This document shows, piece after piece, positions 17,196 through 25,639 of a DNA stretch of 64,000 nt (position 1 is the first letter of the stretch; every line of letters begins with the position of its first letter). The translations under genes were made by a program, and so were the position numbers. Origin of the DNA: Microbacterium aoyamense (GTDB lineage: Bacteria; Actinomycetota; Actinomycetes; Actinomycetales; Microbacteriaceae). Below the pieces are notes generated by a model, which did no database searches, was not told the origin of the DNA, and was given only the letters and a program-made list of their open reading frames with translations. The stretch lies in NCBI RefSeq assembly GCF_023155855.1, contig NZ_JAKNUT010000009.1, forward strand, positions 62,001 to 126,000. The letters are read 5' to 3'.

Positions 17196-18383
17196 GTGGG
17201 GATCGTGACCATCGAATCGTCGAGCGGAGCCGCGGGAGTCAGCCAGCTCTTCCAGCTTCTGCGTGACGGCGTGCCGCGCACGCGCGCCGAGCTCGCGAAG
17301 TCGACTGGTCTCGCACGCTCCACGATCGCGGCGCGCGTCGACGAGCTCATGCGCCTGGGACTCATCACGCCCATCGCCGAGACCGTGTCGACGGGCGGGC
17401 GTCCCCCCTCGCTCTTCGCGCTCAACCCGAGCGCCCGGCTCGTTCTCGCTGCCGACATCGGCGCATCGCACGCGACGCTCGCCGTCACGGATCTCGCGGG
17501 TGCGATCATCGCCGAGCACAGCGAACCGCTCGATGTGCGGCTCGGCCCTGTGCCGGTGCTCACCTGGCTGGTCGAGAACGCCGAGGCCCTCCTGGTCTCG
17601 ATGGGTCGCACCCGCCGCGACCTCGCGGCCATCGGCATAGGCATCCCCGGACCCGTGGAGCACTCGACGGGTCAGCCGGTGAATCCCCCGATCATGCCCG
17701 GGTGGGACCGCTTCGACGTACCCGGGTGGGTGCGCCAGCATCTCGACGTGCCCGTGCTCGTCGACAACGACGTGAACATCATGGCGCTCGGCGAGCGCGC
17801 GCTCGCCTACCCCGGCGTCGAGCACCTCATGTTCGTCAAGATCGCGACGGGCATCGGCGCGGGTGTCATCTCGGGCGGCACCCTGCAGCGCGGGGCGCAG
17901 GGCATCGCGGGCGACATCGGCCACGTGCGCGTCGCGCGGGGTGCGGGGGTCCCGTGTCATTGCGGCAACACGGGATGCCTCGAGGCGCTCGCCTCGGGCC
18001 CCGCCATCGCGCGCACGCTGCGCGCGCAGGGCGTCGACGCCGAGACGGGCAACGACGTGATCGACCTCGTCAAGCGCGGCAACATCGACGCGATCCAGGC
18101 CGTCCGTCAGGCCGGGCGCGACATCGGCGAAGTGCTCACGGCGTGCGTGAGTCTCATCAACCCCTCGGTCATCGCGATCGGCGGGTCGATGGCCCGCGTC
18201 GGCGAGCACCTCATCGCCGGCGTGCGCGAGGTCGTCTACACCCGCTCGATCCCCCTCGCGACCGAGCACCTCGCGATCGTGCAGTCAGCCGCGGCGCAGA
18301 ACGCCGCCGTCCTCGGGGCGAGCATGCTCGCGATCGAGCACGCGCTCTCACCGGATTCACTCACCGCACTCGTCACGGCGTAG
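17196..18383 (+). CDS. ROK family transcriptional regulator
   Basis: A 395-aa NagC/XylR-type repressor. The N-terminal winged helix (about residues 14-55, with T-R-A-E-L-A-K-S-T-G-L-A-R-S-T) is followed by a ROK sugar-kinase-like domain with G-I-G-I-P-G-P-V and the zinc-binding C-H-C-G-N-T-G-C-L-E motif. The catalytic-type Asp is kept in D-N-D-V-N. Such proteins sense the imported sugar, so it probably controls the adjoining ABC transporter and the divergent dehydrogenase operon. It lies 112 bases after the permease and has its own -10 box. Confidence 0.9.
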   Translation: MGIVTIESSSGAAGVSQLFQLLRDGVPRTRAELAKSTGLARSTIAARVDELMRLGLITPIAETVSTGGRPPSLFALNPSARLVLAADIGASHATLAVTDLAGAIIAEHSEPLDVRLGPVPVLTWLVENAEALLVSMGRTRRDLAAIGIGIPGPVEHSTGQPVNPPIMPGWDRFDVPGWVRQHLDVPVLVDNDVNIMALGERALAYPGVEHLMFVKIATGIGAGVISGGTLQRGAQGIAGDIGHVRVARGAGVPCHCGNTGCLEALASGPAIARTLRAQGVDAETGNDVIDLVKRGNIDAIQAVRQAGRDIGEVLTACVSLINPSVIAIGGSMARVGEHLIAGVREVVYTRSIPLATEHLAIVQSAAAQNAAVLGASMLAIEHALSPDSLTALVTA

Positions 18384-18442
18384 CATCCCGCATCCCCCGC
18401 ACCGAGACGCCTCGCTCACAGGACGCTCCTAGCCCTCGTCGA

Positions 18443-18448
18443 TAGCGT
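18443..18448 (+). promoter_or_regulatory. Leaderless -10 box (TAGCGT)
   Basis: TAGCGT ends 7 bases before ATG 18456 of the alarmone synthetase, with no Shine-Dalgarno between. Confidence 0.55.
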
Positions 18449-18455
18449 CGAGTCC

Positions 18456-19160
18456 ATGGCGGATGCACGAACCCTCTCGGTCGACGACAGCGTCTCGTAC
18501 TCGGCGGGTGAGCTTCGGGCCATGCGCGACGAGTTCCAGCGCTTCCTGCTCGAGTACCAGTTCGGGCTGCGCGAGGTCGAGACGAAGATCGCGATCCTGC
18601 AGGACGAGTTCCAGCTCATGCACGACTACAACCCGATCGAGCACGTGACGAGCCGGGTGAAGTCGCCCGACAGCATCGTCGACAAGGTCGGCCGCAAGGG
18701 CATCGAGGGCGACTTCGAGAGCATCCGCGCGGGCATCACCGACATCGCCGGCGTGCGGGTGACCTGCAGCTTCGTGCGCGACGCCTACCGCCTGTTCGAT
18801 CTGCTCACGCAACAGGACGACATCCGCGTCCTCGCGGTGAAGGACTACATCGCCGAACCCAAAGCGAACGGCTACAAGAGCCTGCACGCGATCGTCGAAG
18901 TGCCCGTCTTCCTCTCGACCGGTCGCGTCGACGTGCCGGTCGAAGTGCAGTTCCGCACGATCGCGATGGACTTCTGGGCGAGCCTCGAGCACAAGATCTA
19001 CTACAAGTACGACAGCCAGGTGCCTGCGGAGCTGCTGACCGAGCTGACCGCCGCCGCCGAGACGGCGTCCGAGCTCGACGTCAAGATGGAGCGCCTGCAC
19101 CGCGAGCTGCACGGCGACGAGTCCCGCCCTCTTCGCGGGCGCACGGCATCCCTCACCTGA
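18456..19160 (+). CDS. Small alarmone synthetase (RelQ-like (p)ppGpp synthetase)
   Basis: A 234-aa stand-alone RelA/SpoT synthetase domain without hydrolase, TGS or ACT domains. Key motifs are R-V-K-S-P-D-S-I (about 66-73), D-I-A-G-V-R-V-T-C (Mg-binding Asp near 96), P-K-A-N-G-Y-K-S-L-H (substrate-stacking Tyr near 142), and V-E-V-Q-F-R-T-I-A-M-D-F-W with E-H-K-I-Y-Y-K. It should transfer pyrophosphate from ATP to GDP or GTP under stress. A single gene on a leaderless transcript. Confidence 0.9.
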   Translation: MADARTLSVDDSVSYSAGELRAMRDEFQRFLLEYQFGLREVETKIAILQDEFQLMHDYNPIEHVTSRVKSPDSIVDKVGRKGIEGDFESIRAGITDIAGVRVTCSFVRDAYRLFDLLTQQDDIRVLAVKDYIAEPKANGYKSLHAIVEVPVFLSTGRVDVPVEVQFRTIAMDFWASLEHKIYYKYDSQVPAELLTELTAAAETASELDVKMERLHRELHGDESRPLRGRTASLT

Positions 19161-19163
19161 GCG

Positions 19164-19703
19164 TCAGTCGATGCCGCGCTCGTGGACATCCGAGCTCAGC
19201 GTCGCACCGTTCAGCTCGAGGTAGAGGTGCCGCTCGGTGACCGACACCGTCATCGTGTTGCGACGCTCGATGAGCGCTGCGGCATCCTCGACGAATCCAG
19301 GATCGAAGCTGTAGAGCACGATCTCATCCGCCCGATGGATCCGCTTGCCCTTCCAGGCCGCAGCGACCTTGGTGGGGTCGCGGTGCGTGTACACGACGGT
19401 GCGCTCCGCCTGACGACTGCCGAGGTGCAGGCGCTCGGCATCCGGCGCACCGACCTCGATCCACGCCGTCACGGTCCCGGTGAGATCGCGCACGAGGACG
19501 GCGGGCTCATCGGTCGCCGAGATCCCCTCGCTGAAGGCGATCCCTTCGGCGAACTCGAGGCAGTAGGCGAGCACGCGCGTCATCAGGAACGCGGCCGTCT
19601 CGGACGGATGCCGTGCGACGCGCAGCGAGAGCTCGTCATAGACCCCGCGATCGACGTCGGCCAACTGCACGTCGAAGGTGTGGATCGTCGCGCCGGTCGC
19701 CAT
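19164..19703 (-). CDS. YaeQ family protein
   Basis: A 179-aa protein of the YaeQ family, whose fold resembles PD-(D/E)XK nucleases. The R-H-P-S-E-T segment near residues 29-34 and the D-E-P-A-V-L-V-R-D-L-T segment are conserved. Its molecular role is not settled. ATG 19703 gives an N-terminus (M-A-T-G-A-T-I) matching E. coli YaeQ, and TAGGCT lies eight bases before it. Another in-frame ATG lies at 19709. It follows the LmbE-like lipoprotein gene by 11 bases on the same strand. Confidence 0.84.
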   Translation of the reverse strand: MATGATIHTFDVQLADVDRGVYDELSLRVARHPSETAAFLMTRVLAYCLEFAEGIAFSEGISATDEPAVLVRDLTGTVTAWIEVGAPDAERLHLGSRQAERTVVYTHRDPTKVAAAWKGKRIHRADEIVLYSFDPGFVEDAAALIERRNTMTVSVTERHLYLELNGATLSSDVHERGID

Positions 19704-19714
19704 GGTCATCGAGC

Positions 19715-20740
19715 CTACGGGAGCGCCACCTCCGCGGCGGACTTCGAGTACTCGCGCTGCAGCCACGCACCGAACAGGCGCAGGTCGAGACACGAGTTCA
19801 GGTCGCGGCACCTGGCGGTCACGGGGTCCTGGATCGCGTATGCCGAGAAGCCGGCGACCTTGGCCGCCAGCACGTCGCCCTCGACGTTCACGGGGTAGCC
19901 CGATGTCTGGTACCCGATCGCGTACGTGACCTTCGAGGGGTCGACACCCATGCTCCGCCAGGATGCCCGGGCGAACGAGGCGACCGTCTGGTGGTCGGAG
20001 TGGTCGCCGCTCGCGAGATCGCTCGCCTCGTGCGGCATGCCCGTGAGGATCTCCGTCGGGCGATGCTCGCTCAGGATCTCGATGAGCGAGTGGGTGATCT
20101 GATCGAGGGTGAGCGCCTCCGGCCCGTCGACGTCACGCACGGTCGGGATGGTTCCGGCTGCCAGCTTCGCAAGACTCTCGTAACCCATGCTCGCGAAACC
20201 GCTGCCGTCGAGGTTGCCGTCGACCAGCCGGAACGACAGGAGCGTCAACTCGGGGAGCCCGACCGGTCGCCACTCCTCGACCGTGACGCCGGTGCGCAGC
20301 GTGTCGGTCGTCTCCTTCCACTGGCCGTCGAGGCCGCGGAGGGTGTCGTAGGCGTTCCGGATGCCGAGCTCACGCCCCTGGGAGTACTCGACGCCGCGGC
20401 CGGCGTCGCCCGCCGACAGATAGGCGACCGTGACGCACATGCCCTGATCCAGCGCATCGTTCACGCGCTGATGGCCGAAGATGAGGTCGTCGTCGTAGTG
20501 CGCCCAGATCGCGAGGAGCGTGCCCTTCTCGCAGAGGTGGTGGACGGGCATGTCCTCGGGGTCGTACTCGGGTTCAACGAGCGCGACGGGGCCGTGCGTG
20601 ACGACGGTGGATGACGGGGTCGGTGACGGCGTGCCGACACCAGCGAAGAGATCGCTCTCGAACGTCGCACATCCGCTGAGAGCGACGAGCGCCGCTGTGA
20701 TCGCGAGCGCCGTAGCCGCCCGCGCGAATCTTCCCCGCAT
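19715..20740 (-). CDS. PIG-L/LmbE-like deacetylase lipoprotein
   Basis: A protein of about 341 aa with a signal peptide and lipobox A-L-S-G-C, so it acts outside the membrane. The LmbE/PIG-L zinc motif A-H-P-D-D-E appears as A-H-Y-D-D-D near residue 81, and the third ligand region is G-D-H-S-D-H-Q. His-Asp-His ligands and the catalytic Asp therefore remain although two flanking positions differ. These enzymes hydrolyse N-acetyl groups from sugars such as GlcNAc derivatives. Start at 20740 uses GGGG six bases upstream; 20746 is possible. Confidence 0.8.
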   Translation of the reverse strand: MRGRFARAATALAITAALVALSGCATFESDLFAGVGTPSPTPSSTVVTHGPVALVEPEYDPEDMPVHHLCEKGTLLAIWAHYDDDLIFGHQRVNDALDQGMCVTVAYLSAGDAGRGVEYSQGRELGIRNAYDTLRGLDGQWKETTDTLRTGVTVEEWRPVGLPELTLLSFRLVDGNLDGSGFASMGYESLAKLAAGTIPTVRDVDGPEALTLDQITHSLIEILSEHRPTEILTGMPHEASDLASGDHSDHQTVASFARASWRSMGVDPSKVTYAIGYQTSGYPVNVEGDVLAAKVAGFSAYAIQDPVTARCRDLNSCLDLRLFGAWLQREYSKSAAEVALP

Positions 20741-20896
20741 GCCCATCCCCCTTGGCTCGGGATGATTTTGTCAGATTTTCACGACCGCACGCCACCACTG
20801 AAAATTTTGTTCTCAGCCAGCACTCTGGATGTGGGACTCAGTCTCAGGTACTCTGGTCTTCAGTCTCACGTTCGCTCCACCCCGCGAGGTTTCACC

Positions 20897-22624
20897 ATGG
20901 CCGCAGAATCCGCCTACAAGGCGCCCGTCGAAGACTACGAATTCCTGTTCGGCGAGGCTTTCGGGCTCGACCTCGTCGCCCGCGCGACCGATGGCGAGAT
21001 GACAGCGGGCGACGGTGTCGACATCGTCGAGGCCGCCGGCGACTTCGCGTCGTCGGTGCTCGCTCCGCTGCAGACGATCGGCGACCGCGAGGGTGCCCGG
21101 CTGGTGGACGGCTCCGTCCGGCTGCCGGCCGGCTTCGCCGAGGCCTACCAGTCGTTCGTCGAGAGCGGCTGGGTCACGGCCGAGGCGCCGGTCTCGGCCG
21201 GCGGCGACGGGCTTCCCGGCGCCATCCGCGCGGGCCTCGGCGAGATCTGGAACGGCTCCAATGCGGCGTTCGCCCTCTGCTGGCTGCTGACCGCGGGCCA
21301 GATCCACGCGCTGGACGCCGTGGCATCCGACGAACTGCGCAAGGTCTACCTCGAGAAGCTCGTGTCGGGTCAGTGGACCGGCACGATGAACCTCACCGAG
21401 CCCGACGCGGGCACCGATCTGGGCGCGATCCGCACGATCGCGACTCCTCGCGAAGACGGCACTTGGTCGCTGCGCGGACAGAAGATCTTCATCACATGGG
21501 GCGATCACGACGTCGCCGAGAACATCGTGCACCTCGTCCTCGCGCGCACGCCGGATGCGCCCGCCGGCGCGAAGGGTCTTTCGCTCTTCGTCGTCCCCAA
21601 GACCCTCGTGAACGCCGACGGCTCGCTCGGCGAGCGCAACGGCGTCACCACGGTCGCGGTCGAGCACAAGCTCGGCATCCACGGCAGCCCGACGTGCGTC
21701 CTGTCGTACGAGGACGCGACCGGCTATCTCGCGGGCGAACTCCACGGCGGCCTCGCCGGCATGTTCGTCATGATGAACTCAGCCCGCGCCGGCATGGGGT
21801 TCCAGGCGACGGGCATCTCCGACAGCGCGCTGCAGCAGGCGAGCGCGTATGCCGCCGGTCGGGTGCAGGGCGGCGTCATCGGCCGCGACTCCGGGGCGGC
21901 GATCGCGGAGCATCCCGACGTCCGCCGCCTGCTGCTGTCGATGTCGAGCAAGGTCTTCGCGATGCGCGCACTCGGCGTGTACGCGGCCGACCTGCTCGAC
22001 CGCGCGGAGGACGACGAGAGCCTCGCCGCGCTCGCCGAGTTCTTCGTGCCGATCCTGAAGGGCTGGACGACCGAGGACGCTCTGCAGGTCACGAGCGACG
22101 CGATCCAGGTGCACGGCGGTATGGGCTTCATCGAAGAGACGGGTGTCGCCCAGCACTATCGCGACGCCCGCATCATGCCGATCTACGAGGGCACGACGGC
22201 GATCCAGTCCAACGACCTCGTCGGCCGCAAGGTGCTGCGCAACGGCGGCGCCACCGTCGAGGCGCTGCTCACCGACGTCGAGGCCACGATCGACGCCCTG
22301 CGCGGGCACGGCGACCCCGTCGCTGCACGCACGGCGGATCGCCTCGAGCGCGCCGTCGCCGCGACGCGACGCGCGACGACCGACCTGCTCGGTTTCGCGA
22401 ACTCACCGCGCGACGCCTACGCCGTGAGCGTCCCCTACCTCATGCTGCTCGGAACGCTCGCCGGCGGATGGATGCACGCGCTCGCCGTCGTGGCCGTGCT
22501 CTCGCACGACGAACCGAAGGCCCGGGGTGCGGAACGCCTGACGAGCGCGGACTTCTACGGCGCTCACCACCTGCCGCGGGTCGCGGCGCTCGCCGACACC
22601 GTGGCAGGCGGCGAGATCGTCTGA
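20897..22624 (+). CDS. Acyl-CoA dehydrogenase (FadE/DmdC-like)
   Basis: A 575-aa FAD-dependent acyl-CoA dehydrogenase with an N-terminal helical extension, the middle beta domain with M-N-L-T-E-P-D-A-G-T-D-L-G (about 159-171), F-I-T-W-G-D-H-D for FAD contact, and the catalytic glutamate in I-Y-E-G-T-T-A-I-Q near residue 435. Length and the extra C-terminal helical region fit the long DmdC/FadE5-like branch. The frame is open to 20762, but ATG 20897 gives the expected N-terminus. A TACTCT box lies 43 bases before it. Confidence 0.9.
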   Translation: MAAESAYKAPVEDYEFLFGEAFGLDLVARATDGEMTAGDGVDIVEAAGDFASSVLAPLQTIGDREGARLVDGSVRLPAGFAEAYQSFVESGWVTAEAPVSAGGDGLPGAIRAGLGEIWNGSNAAFALCWLLTAGQIHALDAVASDELRKVYLEKLVSGQWTGTMNLTEPDAGTDLGAIRTIATPREDGTWSLRGQKIFITWGDHDVAENIVHLVLARTPDAPAGAKGLSLFVVPKTLVNADGSLGERNGVTTVAVEHKLGIHGSPTCVLSYEDATGYLAGELHGGLAGMFVMMNSARAGMGFQATGISDSALQQASAYAAGRVQGGVIGRDSGAAIAEHPDVRRLLLSMSSKVFAMRALGVYAADLLDRAEDDESLAALAEFFVPILKGWTTEDALQVTSDAIQVHGGMGFIEETGVAQHYRDARIMPIYEGTTAIQSNDLVGRKVLRNGGATVEALLTDVEATIDALRGHGDPVAARTADRLERAVAATRRATTDLLGFANSPRDAYAVSVPYLMLLGTLAGGWMHALAVVAVLSHDEPKARGAERLTSADFYGAHHLPRVAALADTVAGGEIV

Positions 22625-22921
22625 TCACCGCGGGGTGAAGTCGTACTCCTGGAAGGCGTCCACTTCGGGCACCCAGCGGTTCGCGACGAAGGCCACGTGC
22701 GCGGGGTCGTCGTTGTACGCCGCGTAATCCGCCTCATCGGCGAAAACCATCGCGAACTGCCACTGCAGGTCGCTCTTCGCGCTCACCTGACGGCTCACGG
22801 TGAAGTCGCGCACCGGTCCGATCGCGCTCAGCGTCTCGGTCGCCGTGTCGAGGAACGCGGCTTCCTCGGGCGAGCCGGCGGGGTGCACGAGGGTGAAGAC
22901 GACGGTGTGGCGGATGGTCAC
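22625..22921 (-). CDS. Dabb (stress-responsive A/B barrel) domain protein
   Basis: A 98-aa dimeric ferredoxin-like protein with I-R-H-T-V-V-F-T-L at the N-terminus and W-Q-F-A-M-V-F-A-D-E near the middle, typical of the Dabb family. GTG 22921 is chosen because GGAGGA lies about five bases before it. The frame is open far upstream but without coding character. The family includes stress proteins and polyketide cyclases. The specific role is unknown. It converges on the acyl-CoA dehydrogenase with adjoining stops. Confidence 0.85.
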   Translation of the reverse strand: MTIRHTVVFTLVHPAGSPEEAAFLDTATETLSAIGPVRDFTVSRQVSAKSDLQWQFAMVFADEADYAAYNDDPAHVAFVANRWVPEVDAFQEYDFTPR

Positions 22922-22966
22922 GGTTCCTCCTGGATCGGTCGCTCCATCCTTTCGCACCCCGGGCGG

Positions 22967-22972
22967 TACGGT
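22967..22972 (+). promoter_or_regulatory. Leaderless -10 box (TACGGT)
   Basis: TACGGT ends 6 bases before ATG 22979 of the flavoprotein monooxygenase. No Shine-Dalgarno is present. Confidence 0.58.
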
Positions 22973-22978
22973 GTGCGG

Positions 22979-24103
22979 ATGGACACCGATGTGCTGATCG
23001 TGGGCGCAGGCCCCGCCGGACTCGCGACCGCGGCGTGCCTCGCGCGCGAAGGGATCGATGCGATCGTCGTGGACCGCGGCAGCGTCGTCGGTGAGAGCTG
23101 GAACCGCCGGTACTCGCGACTGCACCTGCACACGCCGCGCATCCAGTCCGCGCTCCCGGGGCTGCGGATGCCTCGGCGGTTCGGGCGGTGGGTCGCCAAG
23201 GACGACGTCGCGTGGTACCTCCGCGTGTATGCGCGGCGTGCCGGCATCCATCCCCGCTTCGGCACCGCCGTGACGCGTATCGACCCCACGGACGGCGGCT
23301 GGACGGCGACCACCGAATCGGGTCCGATCAGCGCGCGTCAGGTCGTGGTCGCGACCGGTTACAACAGCACTCCCCTGCCACCGCGATGGCCCGGGCAGGA
23401 GACCTTCGCGGGTACCGTCGTGCACGCGTCGGAGTATCAGGATGCCGCGCCCTACCGCGGACGGAGCGTGCTGGTCGTCGGCGCGGGCAACACGGGTGCC
23501 GAGATCGCGGCCGACCTGGCCGAGCAGGGCGCACGTGAGGTGCGGCTGTCCATCCGCACTCCGCCGAACCTCATTCCGCGGCAGGCGGGCGGCATCCCGA
23601 CGACGCTCCTCGCGATGCCGATGGATTTCCTGCCGGCCTGGGCGGTCGATCCCGTCAACCGGCTGCTGCAGCGCGTCACGCTCGGCGATCTCACGAGGTA
23701 CGGGATGCCGGCTCCGCGCGCGGGTGTCGTGGCCCAGGCCCGGGCGACGGGGCTCACTCCGACGATCGACGTGGGCCTCGTCGCGGCACTGCGTGCGGGT
23801 ACCGTCACACCGGTCGCCGCGCTCGAGCGGTTCGAGGCCGGCGAAGCGGTGCTGGCGGACGGCACGCGGGTGACTCCGGATGCCGTCATCGCCGCGATCG
23901 GCTACACGACCGGCCTCAACCCGGTCCTCGGGCACCTCGGGGTGCTGGACGAGCGCGGCGCCCCCGTGGTGCTCGGAGCACGGACGACGCTGCCGGGACT
24001 GCGGTTCGTCGGACTCAGCACGCCGCTCAAGGGGCTGCTGTTCCAGATCGGGCTGCACGCGCGGGCAGCGTCCCGCGCAATCGCGCGCGACCTGCGGGTC
24101 TGA
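22979..24103 (+). CDS. FAD-dependent monooxygenase-like oxidoreductase (CzcO/YUCCA type)
   Basis: A 374-aa flavoprotein with two dinucleotide folds: FAD site G-A-G-P-A-G-L near residues 8-14 and NADPH site V-G-A-G-N-T-G-A-E-I near 164-173, linked by an A-T-G-Y-N-S-T-P motif. Such proteins oxygenate amines, ketones or sulfur compounds, or act as putative metal-linked oxidoreductases, and the substrate is unknown. Start at ATG 22979 rests on the leaderless -10 box. It is divergent from the Dabb gene, sharing a short promoter region. Confidence 0.87.
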   Translation: MDTDVLIVGAGPAGLATAACLAREGIDAIVVDRGSVVGESWNRRYSRLHLHTPRIQSALPGLRMPRRFGRWVAKDDVAWYLRVYARRAGIHPRFGTAVTRIDPTDGGWTATTESGPISARQVVVATGYNSTPLPPRWPGQETFAGTVVHASEYQDAAPYRGRSVLVVGAGNTGAEIAADLAEQGAREVRLSIRTPPNLIPRQAGGIPTTLLAMPMDFLPAWAVDPVNRLLQRVTLGDLTRYGMPAPRAGVVAQARATGLTPTIDVGLVAALRAGTVTPVAALERFEAGEAVLADGTRVTPDAVIAAIGYTTGLNPVLGHLGVLDERGAPVVLGARTTLPGLRFVGLSTPLKGLLFQIGLHARAASRAIARDLRV

Positions 24104-24105
24104 GG

Positions 24106-24246
24106 TCAGATCAGCGCGAGCCCGTCGCTGCCGGCCATAGGCGTCGTGGCACGGTCGCGCGGCGTGAGCGCCACGATGCCGACGACAGCGGTGACGAGTG
24201 CGACGACGATCGAGAGCGACGAGGTCGAGCGAGTGCGAGCAGACAT
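24106..24246 (-). CDS. 46-aa single-span membrane protein
   Basis: A short gene with GAAAGG eight bases before the ATG. The product has a basic Ser/Thr-rich N-terminus, one hydrophobic segment of about 18 residues (positions 11-28) and a short polar tail. I do not recognise a family. It converges on the flavoprotein gene with a two-base gap. The gene call rests on ribosome-binding site and composition only. Confidence 0.42.
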   Translation of the reverse strand: MSARTRSTSSLSIVVALVTAVVGIVALTPRDRATTPMAGSDGLALI

Positions 24247-24553
24247 GGCGAAGACCTTTCGGTAAGAGTGCGGGTGTTTCTGCGATCACCGTCGTGGTGC
24301 GGGTGGATTCGTTCCCCAAAACGATCCACCCGACCCGACGATCTTTCGGCGAAACTCCCCAGTTCGCCTGATGCGTCTTCGGCCGGAATCCCCCCGGATT
24401 CCCCCAGCGGCCTCGCACGACATCTTCCCTGCAGTTCGTCGCTTTCGGCGACAAGAGAGACGTTACCCCGCACGGTCGACGTTCCGCGGGCGATTAGCCG
24501 GATCTTTGGGCAGTCTTGAGGGACCGTGCCGAACCTCAGGAAGCGCGCTCGAT
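24247..24553. other. 307-base intergenic stretch with hairpin and direct repeat
   Basis: No convincing gene. It holds a hairpin at 24301-24331 (GGGTGGAT with ATCCACCC, extended by CGTT with AACG across one bulged T) and, near 24380-24405, an imperfect direct repeat of GGAATCCCCC and GGATTCCCCC. The hairpin could terminate the aldo/keto reductase transcript or regulate the 46-aa gene. Neither is proven. Confidence 0.4.
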
Positions 24554-25540
24554 TCAGAGACCGACCATCTTCATCCCCGCGTCGTCGTAGCGGTTCCCCG
24601 CGACGCCGAAGCGCTCGGTCAGCGCGTCGAGGTCGGCGACGTCATCCGCCGACAGGCCGACCGTCGTCGACGCGGCGTTCTCGTCGACGCGTTCGCGACG
24701 ACGCGTGCCGGGGATCGGGACGATGAAGGGATGCTGCGCCAGCAGCCATGCCAGGGCGACCTGTCCGGGCGTCGCGCCCTTCGACTCGGCGAGCGCCCGG
24801 ACGTGGTCGATGAGACTCTGGTTCGCAGCGAGGTTCTCGGCCTCGAATCGCGGCACGCGACCACGGATCTCGTCGGGGCTGAAGGTCGCGTCGGCTGACA
24901 CCGAACCCGTGAAGAAGCCCTTTCCGAGCGGACTGAACGGCACGAAACCGATGCCGAGCTCCGCGCACACCGGAAGAACTTCGGCCTCCGGGTCGCGCGT
25001 CCACAGCGAGTATTCGCTCTGCACCGCCGTGACGGGGAAGACCGCGTGAGCGCGTCGGACCGTGTCGCCACCAGCCTCCGAGAGCCCGAAGTGCTTCACC
25101 TTGCCCTCGGCCACGAGCTCGCCGACCGCGCCGGCGACATCCTCGATCGGCACGGCAGGGTCGACGCGGTGCTGGTAGAAGAGGTCGATCGCGTCGACCC
25201 CCAGACGCTGCAGCGATCCTTCAGCCACGCGCCGGATCTGGTCGGGATGGGAGTTCGCTCCGACCATCCTTCCGTCCACGATGTTCCAGCCGAACTTCGT
25301 CGCCACGACGACGCGGTCGCGGATCGGGGCGATCGCTTCGCCGACGAGTACTTCGTTGTCGTAGGGACCGTAGACCTCGGCCGTGTCGATCAGGGTGACG
25401 CCCTGCTCGACGGCATATCGCAGGACGCCGATCATGTCATCGCGGTCGCCGGGGTTGGGCCCGTAGCTCATCGACATCCCCATGGCTCCGATGCCGACAG
25501 CCGATACCTCGAGTCCCTGTCCGAGTGTGCGCGTGTGCAT
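24554..25540 (-). CDS. Aldo/keto reductase
   Basis: A 328-aa NADPH-dependent (alpha/beta)8 reductase of the AKR13/YakC group. The catalytic tetrad is visible: Asp and Tyr in D-T-A-E-V-Y-G-P, Lys in V-A-T-K-F-G, and His in Y-Q-H-R-V-D-P. The cofactor end I-P-G-T-R-R-R-E-R-V-D-E is kept. ATG 25540 with GGAAGG upstream is preferred over an upstream start at 25576. It lies 99 bases downstream of the MFS gene on the same strand and may be the last gene of the peptide-transport operon. Confidence 0.9.
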   Translation of the reverse strand: MHTRTLGQGLEVSAVGIGAMGMSMSYGPNPGDRDDMIGVLRYAVEQGVTLIDTAEVYGPYDNEVLVGEAIAPIRDRVVVATKFGWNIVDGRMVGANSHPDQIRRVAEGSLQRLGVDAIDLFYQHRVDPAVPIEDVAGAVGELVAEGKVKHFGLSEAGGDTVRRAHAVFPVTAVQSEYSLWTRDPEAEVLPVCAELGIGFVPFSPLGKGFFTGSVSADATFSPDEIRGRVPRFEAENLAANQSLIDHVRALAESKGATPGQVALAWLLAQHPFIVPIPGTRRRERVDENAASTTVGLSADDVADLDALTERFGVAGNRYDDAGMKMVGL

Positions 25541-25639
25541 GATCAGCCGCCTTCCGTGAGCGTGGAGTGGATGCATCCATCACACCCCGTTTCCTGCGAT
25601 TTCGGGAGTCCCTGGCGAACCGGGTACCGGCGGAACCCC

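Noticed and set aside
15836..17644. 602-codon minus-strand open frame across the permease and ROK gene
   Set aside because: Antisense to two recognised genes. The His/Asp/Arg-rich composition is typical of shadow frames in high-GC DNA.
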